The notes under the pieces are model-generated. The model did not search any database. It was given only the letters and a program-made list of their open reading frames with translations, and was not told the DNA's origin. The position numbers and the translations under genes are program-made. This document shows positions 26,373 to 34,111 of a stretch of DNA of 64,000 bases, piece after piece (within the stretch, counting starts at the first letter, position 1; the number at the start of each line of letters is the position of its first letter). This DNA comes from Limibacterium fermenti (GTDB taxonomy: Bacteria > Bacteroidota > Bacteroidia > Bacteroidales > Dysgonomonadaceae). The DNA is taken from the NCBI RefSeq assembly GCF_041902845.1, contig NZ_CP159486.1, positions 3,348,001 to 3,412,000 of the forward strand. The letters run 5' to 3'.

Positions 26373-27932
26373 TTACGGTAATTGTACATGTTTATGAAAG
26401 GTGGGGATATTCCCGCTTTCAATCATGTTCAGCATTTTCATTGTCGCCTGAATGGCGGCTGCGGTCTGATCGACATCCAATCCTCTTGTCTTAAACGTCT
26501 TTCCTTCGAATCGCCAGGTGATGATCGTCTGCACGTAGGCATTGGTTTTTCCTCCGGGAGGAATCACCACCACATAATCGAGCAATTCGGGAATGGGTTT
26601 GTGCAGCGAACGGTATATTTTATACATCGCTTTCGAAAAGGCATGATATTGCCCTTCGCCGGCGGCGGTTTGTTGATAAACTTCCCCTTTGATGGATATC
26701 TTTACGGTAGCGGTCGGACGCAGCCCGTCGGTCAGCATCAACGAATAATTGAGCATCCGGATATCTTGATGGTCCACGCCATTCTTCAGGATGTCCGAAA
26801 CGATATAGGGCAGCTCTTCGGGATTGACGACTTCTTTTTTATCCCCCAACTCGATGATGCGTTGGGTGACTTTCTTCGCCGTTTCATCATCCAGCTCGAT
26901 GCCCAATGATTCCAGATTCTTCAGGATGCTGGCCTTCCCGGCATTCTTTCCCAACGCATATTGACGCAGGCGGCCGAAGCGTTCCGGCAATAAATCATTA
27001 AAGTAAAGATTCTTCTTTTTATCGCCGTCGGCATGGATACCGGCAACTTGTGTAAAGACATTATCGCCGATAAGCGGTTTATTGTCCGGAATGCGGATGC
27101 CCGAATAACTCTCGACCACCTTGCTGACTCCGTAAAGTTTGTTTTCGTCGATATGAGTGGAGAGTTTCAATTGATCATGAATAAGCGCGATCACACTCGC
27201 CAGCGGAGCATTTCCGGCGCGTTCCCCCAGTCCGTTGACCGTCACGTGAACGCCGTGAACACCGGCCTTAATGGCTTCGAAGACATTCGCCACCGCCAAA
27301 TCATAATCGTTATGGGCATGAAAGTCGAAATGCAACGACGGGTACCGGTCCGTCATCTTCCGGCAGAACAGTTCCGTTTCGTCGGGATTCAAGATACCCA
27401 GCGTATCGGGCAGCATGTATCGCTCGATGGGCATTTCACAGAGAGAATCCATCATTTCGAACACATACTCCTGCGAATGGCGCATCCCGTTCGACCAATC
27501 CTCCAGATAAATATTCACCTTGATGCCCCGGCTTCTCGCTTCGTCGATCACCGAACGGATATCGCGCAAATGCTCCTGAGCCGTTTTCCGCAATTGATGG
27601 GTGCAATGGTTTTCCGATCCTTTACACAGCAGATTCATCACTTGACATCCCGATCGCTCGATCCAATCGACAGATGCCGTTCCATCCACGAACCCCAACA
27701 CCTCGATCTTATCCAGATGGCTGTTGTTTTTCGCCCATTGCGTAACTTTTTGTACGGCCTTGAATTCGCCATCCGACACCCGGGCAGAAGCAATCTCCAC
27801 CCGATCGACATGCAGCTCCTCAATCAACAGCCTCGCCACACTGACTTTTTCTTCCGCCGCAAAAGACACTCCGGAGGTTTGTTCGCCATCACGAAGCGTG
27901 GTATCCATTATTTCAATCGTTCTTTTTTCCAC
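26373..27932 (-). CDS. Citramalate synthase-like / second 2-isopropylmalate synthase-like enzyme
   Basis: 519 residues of the HMGL/DRE-TIM family: MDTTLRDGEQTSGV, catalytic and metal residues in DFHAHNDYDLAVAN and VNGLGERAGNAPL, and a C-terminal LeuA-type allosteric dimer domain (from about 395, with TATVKISIKGEVYQQ). It is distinct from the leuA at 30642-32126. By position (leuD-this-leuB) and sequence it could be (R)-citramalate synthase, which would make 2-ketobutyrate from pyruvate without threonine deaminase, or an isopropylmalate synthase paralogue. No ilvA is in the window, which fits but does not prove the citramalate route. Confidence 0.85.
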   Translation of the reverse strand: MEKRTIEIMDTTLRDGEQTSGVSFAAEEKVSVARLLIEELHVDRVEIASARVSDGEFKAVQKVTQWAKNNSHLDKIEVLGFVDGTASVDWIERSGCQVMNLLCKGSENHCTHQLRKTAQEHLRDIRSVIDEARSRGIKVNIYLEDWSNGMRHSQEYVFEMMDSLCEMPIERYMLPDTLGILNPDETELFCRKMTDRYPSLHFDFHAHNDYDLAVANVFEAIKAGVHGVHVTVNGLGERAGNAPLASVIALIHDQLKLSTHIDENKLYGVSKVVESYSGIRIPDNKPLIGDNVFTQVAGIHADGDKKKNLYFNDLLPERFGRLRQYALGKNAGKASILKNLESLGIELDDETAKKVTQRIIELGDKKEVVNPEELPYIVSDILKNGVDHQDIRMLNYSLMLTDGLRPTATVKISIKGEVYQQTAAGEGQYHAFSKAMYKIYRSLHKPIPELLDYVVVIPPGGKTNAYVQTIITWRFEGKTFKTRGLDVDQTAAAIQATMKMLNMIESGNIPTFHKHVQLP

Positions 27933-27989
27933 TATTCAATAAACAAATTAATCGTCCACTCCGAAAATTCGGAATGAAAATGACACCGA

Positions 27990-28052
27990 GTTACACGGAA
28001 GTTTTACTGAGAACGCAGAGGACTCCGTGCCGCCTCTGTTTCTCCGTGTAAC
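27990..28052. repeat. Long imperfect palindrome between leuD and the cimA-like gene
   Basis: GTTACACGGA at 27990-27999 pairs with TCCGTGTAAC at 28043-28052, and inside it GCAGAGG at 28015-28021 pairs with CCTCTG at 28033-28038. Only one copy is seen in this window. It could be a repetitive palindromic element or a processing or attenuation site within the operon. Confidence 0.6.
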
Positions 28053-28062
28053 AATCCTTTTA

Positions 28063-28659
28063 TCAATACACAAAAGCGCGGTTTTGCTCGTATGCGATGA
28101 TTTTATCTTTGTTGGAAAGCAGAAAATCGATATCGTCCAATCCTTTCAGCAGACATTCCTTTTTATAGGGATTGATTTCGAAAGATTCCGTTTTCCCGTT
28201 TTCATTGTTGCGGATCGTTTGCTCTTCGAGATTGACCGTCAACGTCGCTTTCGGATTTGCCTGCACGCTGTTAAAGAGTGCCGTCAGGAAAGCCTCGCTG
28301 ACGACAATCGGCAGCAACCCGTTATTAAGGGCATTGTTGCGGAAGATATCGGCAAAGAAACTCGACACGACGACTTTAAATCCGTATCCGGCGATCGCCC
28401 AGGCGGCATGTTCGCGGCTCGACCCGCTGCCGAAGTTCTTGCCCGCCACCAATATCTCGCCCGAATAGGTAGGGTCGTTGAGTACAAAATCGGCCTTCGG
28501 CTCGCCGGACTTCTCATAGCGCCAATCGGCGAATAGATTATCTCCGAATCCTTCACGGGTGGTCGCTTTCAGGAAGCGGGCGGGAATAATTTGGTCGGTG
28601 TCCACATTCTCTATCGGAAGGGGGACATACGTGGATGTTAGGGTTTGAAATTTTTCCAT
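28063..28659 (-). CDS. leuD: 3-isopropylmalate dehydratase small subunit
   Basis: 198 residues of the aconitase swivel domain. Seen: PLPIENVDTDQIIPARFLK near the start, GKNFGSGSSREHAAWAI, and GFKVVVSSFFADIFRNNALNNGLLPI. It forms the dehydratase with LeuC, isomerising 2- to 3-isopropylmalate. The partner leuC is upstream but is separated by a four-helix-bundle gene and two repeat arrays, an unusual interruption of the normally adjacent leuCD pair. Confidence 0.97.
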   Translation of the reverse strand: MEKFQTLTSTYVPLPIENVDTDQIIPARFLKATTREGFGDNLFADWRYEKSGEPKADFVLNDPTYSGEILVAGKNFGSGSSREHAAWAIAGYGFKVVVSSFFADIFRNNALNNGLLPIVVSEAFLTALFNSVQANPKATLTVNLEEQTIRNNENGKTESFEINPYKKECLLKGLDDIDFLLSNKDKIIAYEQNRAFVY

Positions 28660-28678
28660 TATTATCTAAAAATTTAAT

Positions 28679-28745
28679 GTGTAAATTAGCTAATTAGCTA
28701 ATTAGCAAATGAGCAGATGAGCAAATGAGCAGATGAGCGAATTAG
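28679..28745 (+). repeat. 8-bp array, left flank of the four-helix-bundle gene
   Basis: Octamers on the plus strand read TAGCTAAT, TAGCAAAT, GAGCAGAT, GAGCAAAT, GAGCGAAT. This is the same unit family as in the ilv spacers but in the opposite orientation to the array at 29103-29202 on the other side of the gene. The stop codon of the four-helix-bundle gene is at its edge. Confidence 0.88.
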
Positions 28746-29107
28746 GGAGTTTGGGATTTTGATGTTCCGATAATTTTATTCAATATTTTTTGGATGACAT
28801 TTACCTCGTCTAATAATTCGGCTTTACAAGGATAAGACGCCGAAGACTTACATAATAATAGCCAATATTCCGTCTCGTCCGCTTCTTTCGCCGCTATCTT
28901 TATTTTATGAATAAAATCCGTTTTGCTTTCCGCATTTTGCGCTTCCCTCACATTTGCCCCGATAGACGTCGCGCTCTTTAAAAATTGCCGTCCTATTACG
29001 AATTTTCGTTCCTGTTCAAGCATTTCGGCAAAATCAATCGCATCCAAAGCGAATTTAAAAGATAAATCAACTATAACATTTCCACTTTTATCCATTTTCT
29101 CATCCAT
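28742..29107 (-). CDS. Four-helix-bundle protein (S23 / 23S rRNA intervening-sequence protein family)
   Basis: 121 residues. The pattern matches the S23/IVP family: LSFKFALDAIDFAEML, KFVIGRQFLKSATSIGANVREAQNAESKTDFIHKIKIAAKEADETEYWLLLC (quoted in part), and a C-terminal helix NVIQKILNKIIG. Members form pentameric helical bundles and are known from rRNA intervening sequences and, as Avd relatives, from diversity-generating retroelements; a cellular role is not established. It breaks the leuC-leuD pair and is flanked by octamer arrays in inverted orientation, which also contribute its start and stop regions. This looks like an inserted cassette. Confidence 0.88.
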   Translation of the reverse strand: MDEKMDKSGNVIVDLSFKFALDAIDFAEMLEQERKFVIGRQFLKSATSIGANVREAQNAESKTDFIHKIKIAAKEADETEYWLLLCKSSASYPCKAELLDEVNVIQKILNKIIGTSKSQTP

Positions 29108-29202
29108 TTACTCATTTGCTAATTTGCTAATCTACTCATCTGCTAATTTGCTAATCTGCTAATCTGCTAATCTGCTAATCTGCTAATTTGCTAATTGAAT
29201 CT
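29103..29202 (-). repeat. 8-bp array, right flank of the four-helix-bundle gene and 3' end of leuC
   Basis: About twelve octamers on the minus strand, AGCAAATT, AGCAGATT, AGTAAATG. The array begins inside the last codons of leuC (LAN-stop is unit sequence) and ends at the start codon of the four-helix-bundle gene, where GAGTAAAT-GGATGAGA is a degenerate continuation. Confidence 0.9.
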
Positions 29203-30583
29203 CCGGCTGTGAAATTTTACCGGCGACGGCAGCAGCAGCCGCAACCAAAGGGCCGGCCAGAATAGTGCGTGCACCGGGTCCTTGCCGGCCTTGAAAATTC
29301 CGATTGGACGTAGAAACCGCATACTTACCGGCGGGAATTTTATCATCGTTCATCGCCAGACAAGCCGAGCATCCCGGTTGACGCAACTCAAAACCCGCCT
29401 CCTGCAAGATCTTATCCAATCCTTCTTCTTCAATCTGTTTCCGTACCTGCCAACTGCCGGGCACGAGCCAGGCGGTAACATGATCGGCCTTCTTCTTGCC
29501 TTTTACATATTCGGCGAACAGACGAAAATCCTCGATACGCCCGTTCGTGCAACTTCCCAGAAAAATATAATCGATCGGTTTTCCTTCGAGTTTCTCACCG
29601 GGTTTGAAACCCATATAGTTCAGTGACTTTTCGAACGATATTTTACCCGCATCATCGACATCCTCCAATTCCGGGATAGAGCCGTCGATAGGTATTCCCA
29701 TTCCCGGGTTGGTTCCATACGTAATCATCGGCTTAATAGAGGAAGCATCGAAAATGATCTCCTTATCAAAGGTTGCACCCTCGTCGGTCTTCAACGTCTT
29801 CCAATAAGCCAACGCCTTTTCCCAACGATCGCCTTTCGGGGCGAACTCCCGTCCTTTTAAATACGCGAACGTCGTTTCATCGGGAGCAATCAATCCACCC
29901 CGGGCGCCCATTTCGATGCTTAAGTTACACAACGTCATGCGGGCCTCCATCGAAAGCGCCCGTATCGCTTCTCCGGTGTACTCTACAAAATAACCCGTAG
30001 CCCCGCCGGTAGTCAACTGAGAAATCGTATACAAAGCGACATCTTTCGCAAAAACGCCGTCGTTGAGTTTTCCTTCAAAATGGATCCGCATGGTTTTCGG
30101 ACGCGTCTGCAAAATACATTGCGAAGCCAATACCATTTCCACTTCGCTCGTTCCTATACCGAAAGCGATGGCGCCGAATGCACCGTGCGTGGAAGTATGG
30201 CTGTCGCCGCAGACGATGGTCATTCCGGGTTGGGTATATCCGTTTTCGGGGCCGACCACGTGCACAATTCCGTTCTTCGGATTTCCCAAGCCATAATAAG
30301 TCAGTCCGAAATCACGGGCGTTCCGAGCTAAGGTGTCTACCTGAAAGCGCGATATCTCGTCTCGAATAGGCCGGTCCTGCCCCATCGTAGGAATATTATG
30401 GTCGGCCGTCAACGTGGTTTGTTGGGGGCGGAAGACCTGCAATCCTCTTTTTCTCAATCCCGCAAACGCCTGGGGACTGGTAACCTCATGACATAAATGC
30501 CTGTCGATATACAATTGTGTGGGGCCGTCTTTCACTGTCGCTACGACGTGTGCATCCCAAATTTTGTCGAATAATGTTTTCAT
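29183..30583 (-). CDS. leuC: 3-isopropylmalate dehydratase large subunit
   Basis: 466 residues of the aconitase family. Seen: start TLFDKIWDAHVV, VCGDSHTSTHGAFGAIAFGIGTSEVE, ATGYFVEYTGEAI, and the [4Fe-4S] Cys residues in FLGSCTNGRIEDF and GCSACLAMN. With LeuD it isomerises isopropylmalate. The C-terminal residues QLAN and the stop codon are supplied by the octamer array. It lies 60 bp downstream of leuA, with a GC-rich hairpin between them. Confidence 0.97.
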   Translation of the reverse strand: MKTLFDKIWDAHVVATVKDGPTQLYIDRHLCHEVTSPQAFAGLRKRGLQVFRPQQTTLTADHNIPTMGQDRPIRDEISRFQVDTLARNARDFGLTYYGLGNPKNGIVHVVGPENGYTQPGMTIVCGDSHTSTHGAFGAIAFGIGTSEVEMVLASQCILQTRPKTMRIHFEGKLNDGVFAKDVALYTISQLTTGGATGYFVEYTGEAIRALSMEARMTLCNLSIEMGARGGLIAPDETTFAYLKGREFAPKGDRWEKALAYWKTLKTDEGATFDKEIIFDASSIKPMITYGTNPGMGIPIDGSIPELEDVDDAGKISFEKSLNYMGFKPGEKLEGKPIDYIFLGSCTNGRIEDFRLFAEYVKGKKKADHVTAWLVPGSWQVRKQIEEEGLDKILQEAGFELRQPGCSACLAMNDDKIPAGKYAVSTSNRNFQGRQGPGARTILAGPLVAAAAAVAGKISQPEIQLAN

Positions 30584-30606
30584 CTATAATTTTATAATTT
30601 ATTCTA

Positions 30607-30641
30607 CCGACGATGTCGCCCGGAGCGGCACCCCGGTAAAG
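30607..30641. repeat. GC-rich palindromic repeat, copy 1 (leuC-leuA spacer)
   Basis: GATGTCGCCCGGAGCGGCACCCCGGTAAA resembles the hairpins at 35326-35363, 53416-53451, 58335-58366 and 63681-63735 (shared shape GRGGGYRTCGC-loop-GCGAYRCCCYC, then GGTAA). Here the left arm is the most degraded. As it is inside an operon, it is not a simple terminator. Confidence 0.5.
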
Positions 30642-32126
30642 CTATACAAATTTATTGACCGCATCGATAAATGCCTCTACGGAAGCGGCTACGATATCGG
30701 TGTTCGCCGAAAAGCCATAATAAATCATTCCGTTATGTTCCACCTGCATATGTACTTTTCCCACATCATCGCTTCCGCGATTGATCGCCTGGATAAGAAA
30801 CTCCTGAATGACGGTTTCCCGATTAATGATTTTCTTTACTGCTTTGATAGCCGCATCGACAGGGCCGTTACCCGTCGCAGCCGCTTCGAAATGTTCGCCG
30901 GCAATATCGAGCCCGAGGCTTGCCACGGGGCGCAATCCCACTCCACACGATACCTGCAAATAATCGATCTTGATACGGTGCAAATGAGCTCCCCGGCCTA
31001 CTAAAATAAGGATATCATCGTCATTGATATCTTTTTTCCGATCAGCCAGATCAAGAAACTTCGGATAAACTTCATCCAATTTGTCATTTTCCAACTGCAC
31101 CCCTAACAATGTCAGTCGGTTTTTAAGGGCTGCCCGCCCGCTTCGAGCCGTTAAGACAATAGCATTGTCATCGATGCCGACATCTTTGGGATTGATGATT
31201 TCGTATGTCGCGACATTCTTCAATACACCATCCTGATGAATGCCCGATGAATGGGCGAAGGCATTCCGTCCCACAATGGCTTTGTTGGGCTGCACCGGCA
31301 TATTCATCAACGCCGACACCAAGCGGCTGGTATCATATATTTTCTGCGTATTGATATTGGTGTCAAAACCCCTTTCCTTATGACTTTTCAACGCCATCGC
31401 CACTTCTTCCAGCGAAGTGTTTCCGGCCCGCTCGCCGATACCGTTTATGGTAACTTCCACCTGGCGGGCACCGTTGATCACCCCCGATAAGGTATTAGCC
31501 GTAGCCATTCCCAGATCCTGATGACAATGGGTAGACAGGATGGCGCTTTTCATGTCTACATGGTCGATTAAATATTTTATTTTCGCACCATATTCATCCG
31601 GAAAGCAATATCCCGTCGTGTCGGGGATATTCACCACCGTTGCGCCGGCATCGACCACCGCTTGTACGACACGGGCCAAATACTCGTTGTCGGTTCGTCC
31701 GGCATCTTCGGCATAAAATTCCACATCGTCCACAAAGCGACGGGCAAAGCGCGTGGCTTTGACGGCTCGTTCAATGATTTCTTCGCGATTGGAATTGAAT
31801 TTATACTTGATATGAGCATCGGAAGTCCCGATGCCGGTATGGATACGTTTACGCTTGGCATATTTCAACGCCTCGGCAGCCACTTCGATATCTTTTTCCA
31901 CCGCACGGGTCAAGGCACAAATAACAGGCCAAGTGACCGCTTTCGATATTTCGACGACCGAATTAAAATCTCCGGGACTCGATACCGGAAACCCGGCTTC
32001 AATCACATCCACACCTAATAACTCAAGCGCTTTCGCCACTTGAATCTTTTCGATTGTATTTAATTGACAACCCGGAACCTGTTCTCCGTCTCGTAACGTG
32101 GTGTCAAAAACATAAATTCGTTCCAT
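30642..32126 (-). CDS. leuA: 2-isopropylmalate synthase
   Basis: 494 residues. Condenses acetyl-CoA with 2-ketoisovalerate, the first committed step to leucine. Seen: FDTTLRDGEQVPG, metal-binding STHCHQDLGMATANTL, INGIGERAGNTSLEEV, the HSSGIHQDGVLK segment, and a C-terminal LeuA dimer domain (about 385-494, with GPVDAAIKAV) that usually gives leucine feedback inhibition. It is the first structural gene of the operon and is preceded by a leader peptide and attenuator hairpin, so the whole leu-ilv cluster is probably tuned by charged branched-chain tRNA. Confidence 0.96.
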   Translation of the reverse strand: MERIYVFDTTLRDGEQVPGCQLNTIEKIQVAKALELLGVDVIEAGFPVSSPGDFNSVVEISKAVTWPVICALTRAVEKDIEVAAEALKYAKRKRIHTGIGTSDAHIKYKFNSNREEIIERAVKATRFARRFVDDVEFYAEDAGRTDNEYLARVVQAVVDAGATVVNIPDTTGYCFPDEYGAKIKYLIDHVDMKSAILSTHCHQDLGMATANTLSGVINGARQVEVTINGIGERAGNTSLEEVAMALKSHKERGFDTNINTQKIYDTSRLVSALMNMPVQPNKAIVGRNAFAHSSGIHQDGVLKNVATYEIINPKDVGIDDNAIVLTARSGRAALKNRLTLLGVQLENDKLDEVYPKFLDLADRKKDINDDDILILVGRGAHLHRIKIDYLQVSCGVGLRPVASLGLDIAGEHFEAAATGNGPVDAAIKAVKKIINRETVIQEFLIQAINRGSDDVGKVHMQVEHNGMIYYGFSANTDIVAASVEAFIDAVNKFV

Positions 32127-32153
32127 TATCTTTCAAATCATTTATATTTATAC

Positions 32154-32184
32154 TAAAAAACCTTTCCCACACTGTGAGAAAGGT
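32154..32184 (-). terminator. Attenuator hairpin upstream of leuA
   Basis: On the minus strand ACCTTTC (32184-32178) pairs with GAAAGGT (32166-32160); the inner bases ACAGTGTG extend the stem to about 12 bp with one mismatch. Six T residues follow directly (32159-32154), a classic intrinsic terminator, 28 bp before the leuA start. The arm CTTTCTCAC can pair instead with GTGAGGA just after the leader peptide stop, giving an antiterminator. Confidence 0.85.
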
Positions 32185-32228
32185 CATCTTTTCGTTTATT
32201 GTTCAAATTCATCAACTACATGCCATCC

Positions 32229-32294
32229 TCACCCGCTGAAGTTATCCAGAAGTAGAATAGAAATGACTAGAATATGAATAATAGGATGGTTCAT
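32229..32294 (-). CDS. Branched-chain leader peptide of the leu-ilv operon (21 aa)
   Basis: A short reading frame from ATG at 32294 to TGA at 32229. The peptide contains IIHILVISILLL at residues 5-16: five Ile, four Leu and one Val among 21 residues, an extreme enrichment in exactly the three amino acids made by the operon. Leu codons include CTA twice, CTT and CTG. It lies 32 nt downstream of the predicted promoter's transcription start region and before an intrinsic terminator, and CCATCC in the peptide-coding part pairs with GGATGG right after the stop. By analogy with ilv/leu attenuators, ribosome stalling at scarce Ile/Leu/Val codons would favour readthrough. Confidence 0.85.
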   Translation of the reverse strand: MNHPIIHILVISILLLDNFSG

Positions 32295-32332
32295 ATAATA
32301 ACTGAAAACACTATCGTTTTATTTAATTGTTG

Positions 32333-32364
32333 CAAAGTAAAAGCAAAAATACGGAACGACAAAA
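32333..32364 (-). promoter_or_regulatory. Promoter of the leu-ilv operon (-33 TTTTG, -7 TTACTTTG)
   Basis: -33 TTTTG at 32364-32360, 19-bp spacer, -7 TTACTTTG at 32340-32333 (one base off TAnnTTTG). The transcription start would be near 32326, giving a leader of about 200 nt to leuA that holds the leader peptide and attenuator. Confidence 0.7.
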
Positions 32365-32490
32365 TATTTCGCCATATTTATTCCTAAAATCTTACACATT
32401 GATATGTTTTTCCCCGGATTATCGATGATATATCATTTGATAATCGATTGATATCTGTTGATTTATTCGATTATCGCTATTTTTTGTAAA

Positions 32491-32527
32491 AAGAAGGACT
32501 TCCGGAGTTTTCCCGGAAGTCCTTCTT
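32491..32527 (-). terminator. Terminator of mdh
   Basis: A perfect 15-bp stem (AAGAAGGACTTCCGG and its complement) with a 7-nt loop, 17 bp after the mdh stop codon on the minus strand, followed by a T-rich tract with an ACA interruption. It separates mdh from the leuA promoter. Confidence 0.85.
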
Positions 32528-32543
32528 ATCGATACCTATAATC

Positions 32544-33548
32544 TTATAAATTAGGATTAATAGAACTCCATTGACTGATTGCAGGAATAACCCCCATGGC
32601 AATCACTTGATCACGAAGGTCGCATAAGTGAGCGTAACTTTCTTTTAATTCAGCTATTTCACTATCCGTTCCCTTTACTTCGGCATAAGCCACGCCTTTT
32701 TTCGTTATCGACGTTTCCATCGCCATCATGATGTGGTCGAATCCCTGGCTGTGTACATAACAACCGGCCGGCCAACGGAAAGCGTCACCGCCCATTGCCG
32801 CACGGATCATTTCGACCGATACATAAGCAGGGCTTTGGAAAGAAGAGCGTCCACGCAATTTGATAATATTTGCGCCCCCCTTGGTAACGCGTTGTTTGAG
32901 CTCGGCCCAATCTTCGTCGGTCAATTTAGAGGTGCCGATCAAATCGAGGAGCGGTTGTCCGTTAACTTTTGCCGTAGAAGCAAATACAGCCATTTGTTCA
33001 CCGTGTCCTCCGTACGTACGGGTATTGGTCACTTCGCTTTGTTTCAAACCGAAATGTTTTGCCAATTCGCTTTGCAAGCGAGTACTGTCGAGACCGGCTA
33101 AAGTAGTCACCTGAGTAGGTTTCAGTCCGGAATGAATCAAAGCTACCAATCCGGTAATATCCGCCGGATTGAAAATGATGGTCAGATGTTTGAGATCAGG
33201 GCAATACGCTTTGATATCTTTTCCTAATTGGGCGGCAATTTCTGCATTTCCTTTCAAAAGATCTTCGCGCGTCATACCCTCTTTGCGGGGCGCCCCACCC
33301 GAAGAAATCATATACTTGGTATCGGTAAAAGCTTCTTTGATGTCGGTTGTGAAAGAAAAGTTGATACCATCGAATCCACAATGACGCATCTCTTCATACA
33401 CGCCCTCTAAGCCTTTGGCAAAAGGATCGTAAAGACAAATGTCGGACGTTAAATGCATCATGGCAGCGGTTTGGGCCATATTGGAACCAATCATACCGGC
33501 TGCTCCTACAATAGTTAATTTCTCGTTCGTTAAAAAGTTCATAATCAA
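32544..33548 (-). CDS. mdh: Malate dehydrogenase (lactate/malate dehydrogenase family)
   Basis: 334 residues, oxidising malate to oxaloacetate with NAD, or in anaerobic Bacteroidales more likely reducing oxaloacetate on the way to succinate. Seen: Rossmann motif LTIVGAAGMIGSNMAQTA, YMISSGGAPRKEGMTREDLLKGN with substrate Arg, IIFNPADITGLVAL, and the catalytic His in TYGGHGEQMAVF. An internal start two codons later (33542) is possible. It has its own -7 element and a strong terminator, so it is monocistronic. Confidence 0.93.
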   Translation of the reverse strand: MIMNFLTNEKLTIVGAAGMIGSNMAQTAAMMHLTSDICLYDPFAKGLEGVYEEMRHCGFDGINFSFTTDIKEAFTDTKYMISSGGAPRKEGMTREDLLKGNAEIAAQLGKDIKAYCPDLKHLTIIFNPADITGLVALIHSGLKPTQVTTLAGLDSTRLQSELAKHFGLKQSEVTNTRTYGGHGEQMAVFASTAKVNGQPLLDLIGTSKLTDEDWAELKQRVTKGGANIIKLRGRSSFQSPAYVSVEMIRAAMGGDAFRWPAGCYVHSQGFDHIMMAMETSITKKGVAYAEVKGTDSEIAELKESYAHLCDLRDQVIAMGVIPAISQWSSINPNL

Positions 33549-33587
33549 ATTATTTATAGTTATAGTAGTACCTACGTTTTAGAACTT

Positions 33588-33595
33588 CAAAAGTA
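33588..33595 (-). promoter_or_regulatory. -7 element for mdh (TACTTTTG)
   Basis: Exact match to TAnnTTTG, 40 bp upstream of the mdh start on the minus strand. No clear -33 TTTG is seen at 19-21 bp. Confidence 0.45.
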
Positions 33596-33640
33596 CATGT
33601 TTTTCTCCTATTTAAAGAAATAATTCCGCAAATAAAACTT

Positions 33641-33744
33641 AGAAACTGTTTAAATTTCTTACGAAAGGCGGAAATGAAAGTATTCTTCGCCTTCAAAAAG
33701 TTTCTTTTTTGTATTCTTCTTCCTCTTATTTGGCTCAAATAGCC
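33641..33744. repeat. MITE-like interspersed repeat, copy 2 (truncated at the right end)
   Basis: Starts with AGAAACTGTTTAAATTTC and then follows copy 1 (16764-16946) almost base for base up to CTCAAATAGCC, where the similarity stops abruptly; the right terminal inverted repeat is missing. An inner stem AAGGCG/CGCCTT is present. The next 30 bp (33750-33775) carry a different small palindromic sequence, TCATTGCGGTCTTGATCCGCCA. The remainder to 33890 has nothing recognisable. Confidence 0.8.
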
Positions 33745-33894
33745 CGTGAGGAATGTGTCATTGCGGTCTTGATCCGCCATCTCCTGATAAAAGGAGGATG
33801 TATACGATGGATGACGAAGAGATTCGATAAGGAAAAAAGAGCCGGTTCTATCAATATATAGAAGAGGGAAGACTATTATATTAAAAAAGTTTAC

Positions 33895-33902
33895 TATTTT
33901 TG
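33895..33902 (+). promoter_or_regulatory. -7 element upstream of the ROK gene (TATTTTTG)
   Basis: Exact match to TAnnTTTG. The transcription start would be near 33909, leaving a leader of about 200 nt before the ROK gene at 34112. No clear -33. Confidence 0.4.
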
Positions 33903-34111
33903 CACGACATGCATAGTAGATTTATTTATCTCTTCACACTTATTTAAAGAAAAGAGACGATCACGACACAATATGCCTGTAATCAGAGGAATGTTTTTTA
34001 GCAAACAGCTATCTTTCCTATCATTAACGAAGCAACAGGAATGTCTGCCGATAAAACAGGCAGAAAACCGCTATTCATAAAACGATTTATATTCTACGAC
34101 AAAATACTGTT

